A stretch of DNA of 64,000 nt, taken from contig CM069590.1 of the NCBI GenBank assembly GCA_035771175.1, positions 58,907,683 to 58,971,682 of the forward strand, in the 5' to 3' direction. The notes beneath the pieces were generated by a model. It saw only the letters and a list, made by a program, of their open reading frames with translations. It was not told where the DNA came from and did not search any database. Shown here one piece after another: positions 61,476-64,000 of the stretch. The position numbers and the translations under genes are program-made. This DNA is from Paratinospora sagittata (Eukaryota > Streptophyta > Magnoliopsida > Ranunculales > Menispermaceae). Positions within the stretch are counted from its first letter, which is position 1. Each line of letters starts with the position of its first letter.

Positions 61476-62874
61476 GTAGTAGTAGTAGTAATAGCGTGAA
61501 GAAGACCTTATTGGGTACTTATATAACAAAACAGGGACGAAGCCTTGGATGTTGGGAAAGGTGGGTTTTTGATAGCTGTATAAAAAGCGGTTTTGGGGGG
61601 GTGGATTTCAACAAGCATTATTTCGCTTCCTTCATGAAGCCCAACGTTCATGGGTTTGACGAAAGTCAAACAACCATTATTTAATTTAATTTAATATTAT
61701 TAATTAATGTGGGTTTAGCGAATAAAAACAAACAAATAACTATTCAAAGTAGCGTGAAAGGCTTGTCCGCACGAGCGGGTTTCCTCGCTTCCCGAGCCCA
61801 TTATTAATTATTATTATTAGCGTAAATTAAATCAAATAAATTAATAATACAGGCTATTCTAATTATCCCACCCCATGTTATTACAATGAGTTGGCTGCCT
61901 TCTTCAATATTTTAGAAATTTCTGAATATTTGAACATACTATGTAAGAGATGCGTATCCTCAAAATATTATGTCGACAAAAATAACATTAGCAGCTAATT
62001 TATACAAAATAATTTTCTATTACAATTATAAAAAATAAAAATAAAAATAAATGTCATATAATATAATAATAAGAATATGAAGTGGGGACAAAGTAAAAAT
62101 AAATAAAAATGAATAAGTGGGGGAATAATTGGATGTAGACCGCATGATTGCAGGGGAAGAGGGGGGGGGCGTGGTGGCTTTGTAAGGAGGAAGGGTGCAG
62201 CCTTATCACATGGGGTTGCGAGGGAACTCGGGAGAATTGGCTGATCTTAAAGGTGTGTTCACATGGAGTTGTGCAAATATACATTGGAGAGAGAGAAACA
62301 TACATATGGGATTATTATGGACGGAATAAAAGGAGTCCCAAGAGTTGCTAGATCGTGTGCCCTTGCTAAGAGGCATTTCTTATTAATACATTCTTCTTTT
62401 GTCTCTCGCTAGCTACCTCTCTTCCTTTCTTGGTCCCCAACTAGGCTATTCGCTATTTGCTCACCCTAAATAGAAGTGATATCATCCCTTTTAATTTGCA
62501 ATAGATTATTAATTTAGAAGATACGAATTATTACACATCTTTTCACGTAAACCTTTAATTAGCTCATCAATTTTGACTCACTAATTTGGTTGATCTTTTT
62601 CTTCACGAGAATTAACAATATTTAGTGTTTTAATTAATCTATGACAAATCAAGAAATTGGTAATTGTAATTACAGGAGTGTACACTATGCAAGTTATTTA
62701 TTTATTTTTTAAAGATTATAATTATTTTTTAATTTTAGAGTATATCTCATCAACAATTGCATCAATCATTTGAAAGACGGGCGGGTATAACTATTGACCC
62801 TCTTAGGAAGGAAACGTAAAAAAAGGTGGGCTCATAAGTTCCACAACAGAGCAGGCAAAATCCCAGTGTCAATG

Positions 62875-62918
<44 letters not shown>

Positions 62919-64000
62919 TACTACAAAACAAAATCAAATCTAATTACGATAAAAATCTATTTGGATTTGAATAGATCAATTTTTACTTTGTTAATGATTT
63001 ATTTGATTTTGATCATTATCCTTGATTTTTACTTTATCACCCTCTACAATTATTAATTTGTACAAAAGACATGCTTTTGGTTTCTCCGAATTCTCTCTAG
63101 CTTTATTTATTTATTTTATTTGTACAAATAATTAAGTATAAAAAATCACTGAGTAGAAAGAGTCTTAAACAGTAAGCAAAATAACTACACAGAAATTGTG
63201 CCCCAAACAGGACCCCACACGCAACAGAGCCGAGTCAGGCTCGTTGTTTTGAGTAAATTCAACCGAGGAGCATGCTTCCGACCCGTCAACTTCAGGCGCA
63301 GCAGTGTCGACTACCACTGTTACTACCTGCAGCTACCCCCTTCCTAGACTGTTTATATATTCATTCTGAGTCATGTTGATCATGTGGCACTAATGTGATT
63401 TGTGAATGGCCCCTCCTGTAAAATGAAACATAATATTGGACGTTTGTAATTGTACAATGAAGCGAACGTGTATATAGTGCTACCATCACATTTATTTTCT
63501 TTTATTTTTGTAATAATTATGGTAGTTTTTAACAGCTATAGTCATGTTGTAGAACATAAGTGTGTGGGTATAGAAAATAGTTTGTGTATAAAGAACATGT
63601 GTTGTATGAGCTAGTTTTTAAGATTTATGGGTGTTGTAATGTTTTATTTAAAGAGAAGGAATTAATAAGAAAAGAAGGACAGAAAATTATTATTAATAGT
63701 TTAATTTTATTTTAGTTCTATATGTCGAGATTTGATGTTATAGAAAAATTCCCTCTTGCATCATCATCATCACCAGAGCATCTCAGTTTATGTCCAATCT
63801 GTCACCTGTTTCTCTATGACCAATGGAATTTTCATTTTCCGCCTTAACACCTTAATTTGTTACTTCCTCTATTTTTTAATATATCTCATGAGTGGTGAAG
63901 TAGAAGGATGTTTTAACAGTAAAATAGGTCATACAATTTGAAATTCAAATTATGATCTTGAATTAACTAATTTTGTACATATAGTATATTGTTACTATAG
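61476..64000. other. LAX upstream region and terminal spacer
   Basis: AT-rich, no gene recognised. A G tract lies at 62160-62170. The open frames here are short and lack coding character. Confidence 0.4.
62877..62914 (+). repeat. (TA)n microsatellite
   Basis: About nineteen uninterrupted TA units. Confidence 0.9.

Overview
This is nuclear DNA of a flowering plant, most probably a eudicot. The evidence is intron-split genes with GT-AG junctions, AT-rich spacers full of degraded transposons, a tRNA-derived SINE, a Copia LTR element and plant-specific families (ARO armadillo proteins, SKU5-like cupredoxins, AUX1/LAX auxin carriers, leaf-type ferredoxin-NADP reductase). There are no bacterial operons, CRISPR arrays or phage genes.

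Layout from left to right: (1) 1-6392 (+), APE2-type DNA repair endonuclease missing its first exon, with a complete SINE in its last intron. (2) 9222-10178 (+), intronless PI-PLC X-domain protein. (3) 11159-13785 (-), eight-exon SKU5-similar multicopper-oxidase-like protein. (4) 14594-17181 (-), an unprocessed pseudogene of the U6 snRNA m6A methyltransferase FIONA1/METTL16. (5) 19109-19660 (+), small plastid DnaJ protein of the J11 type. (6) 19.7-35.1 kb, a repeat-rich spacer with a long imperfect inverted repeat, a ~1 kb array of ~180-bp palindromic units, MITE-like copies and a complete but internally deleted Copia element with perfect target-site duplication. (7) 35304-37277 (+), ARO armadillo protein. 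(8) 37.3-43.9 kb, spacer with an orphan E2F-like promoter. (9) 43925-46491 (+), nine-exon leaf-type FNR with a partly duplicated exon. (10) 50197-50865 (+), cold-shock-domain glycine-rich zinc-knuckle protein. (11) 57976-61346 (-), eight-exon AUX1/LAX auxin influx carrier with a GC-AG intron. (12) 61.3-64 kb, LAX promoter side and spacer.

The genes are not one pathway: they cover DNA repair, lipid-type phosphodiesterase, cell wall, plastid chaperone, polar growth, photosynthetic electron transfer, RNA chaperone and auxin transport. What unites them is ancestry. From memory of Arabidopsis gene order, APE2-J11-ARO3-CSP1 lie together on chromosome 4 (At4g36050 to At4g36020), ARO2-FNR1 are neighbours on chromosome 5 (At5g66200/At5g66190), and LAX2-CSP4-FIO1 are neighbours on chromosome 2 (At2g21050-070). 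This window carries the union of those three neighbourhoods, as expected of a pre-duplication gene order, with FIO1 decaying in place. I found no convincing new multi-gene system; the best leads are listed as findings.
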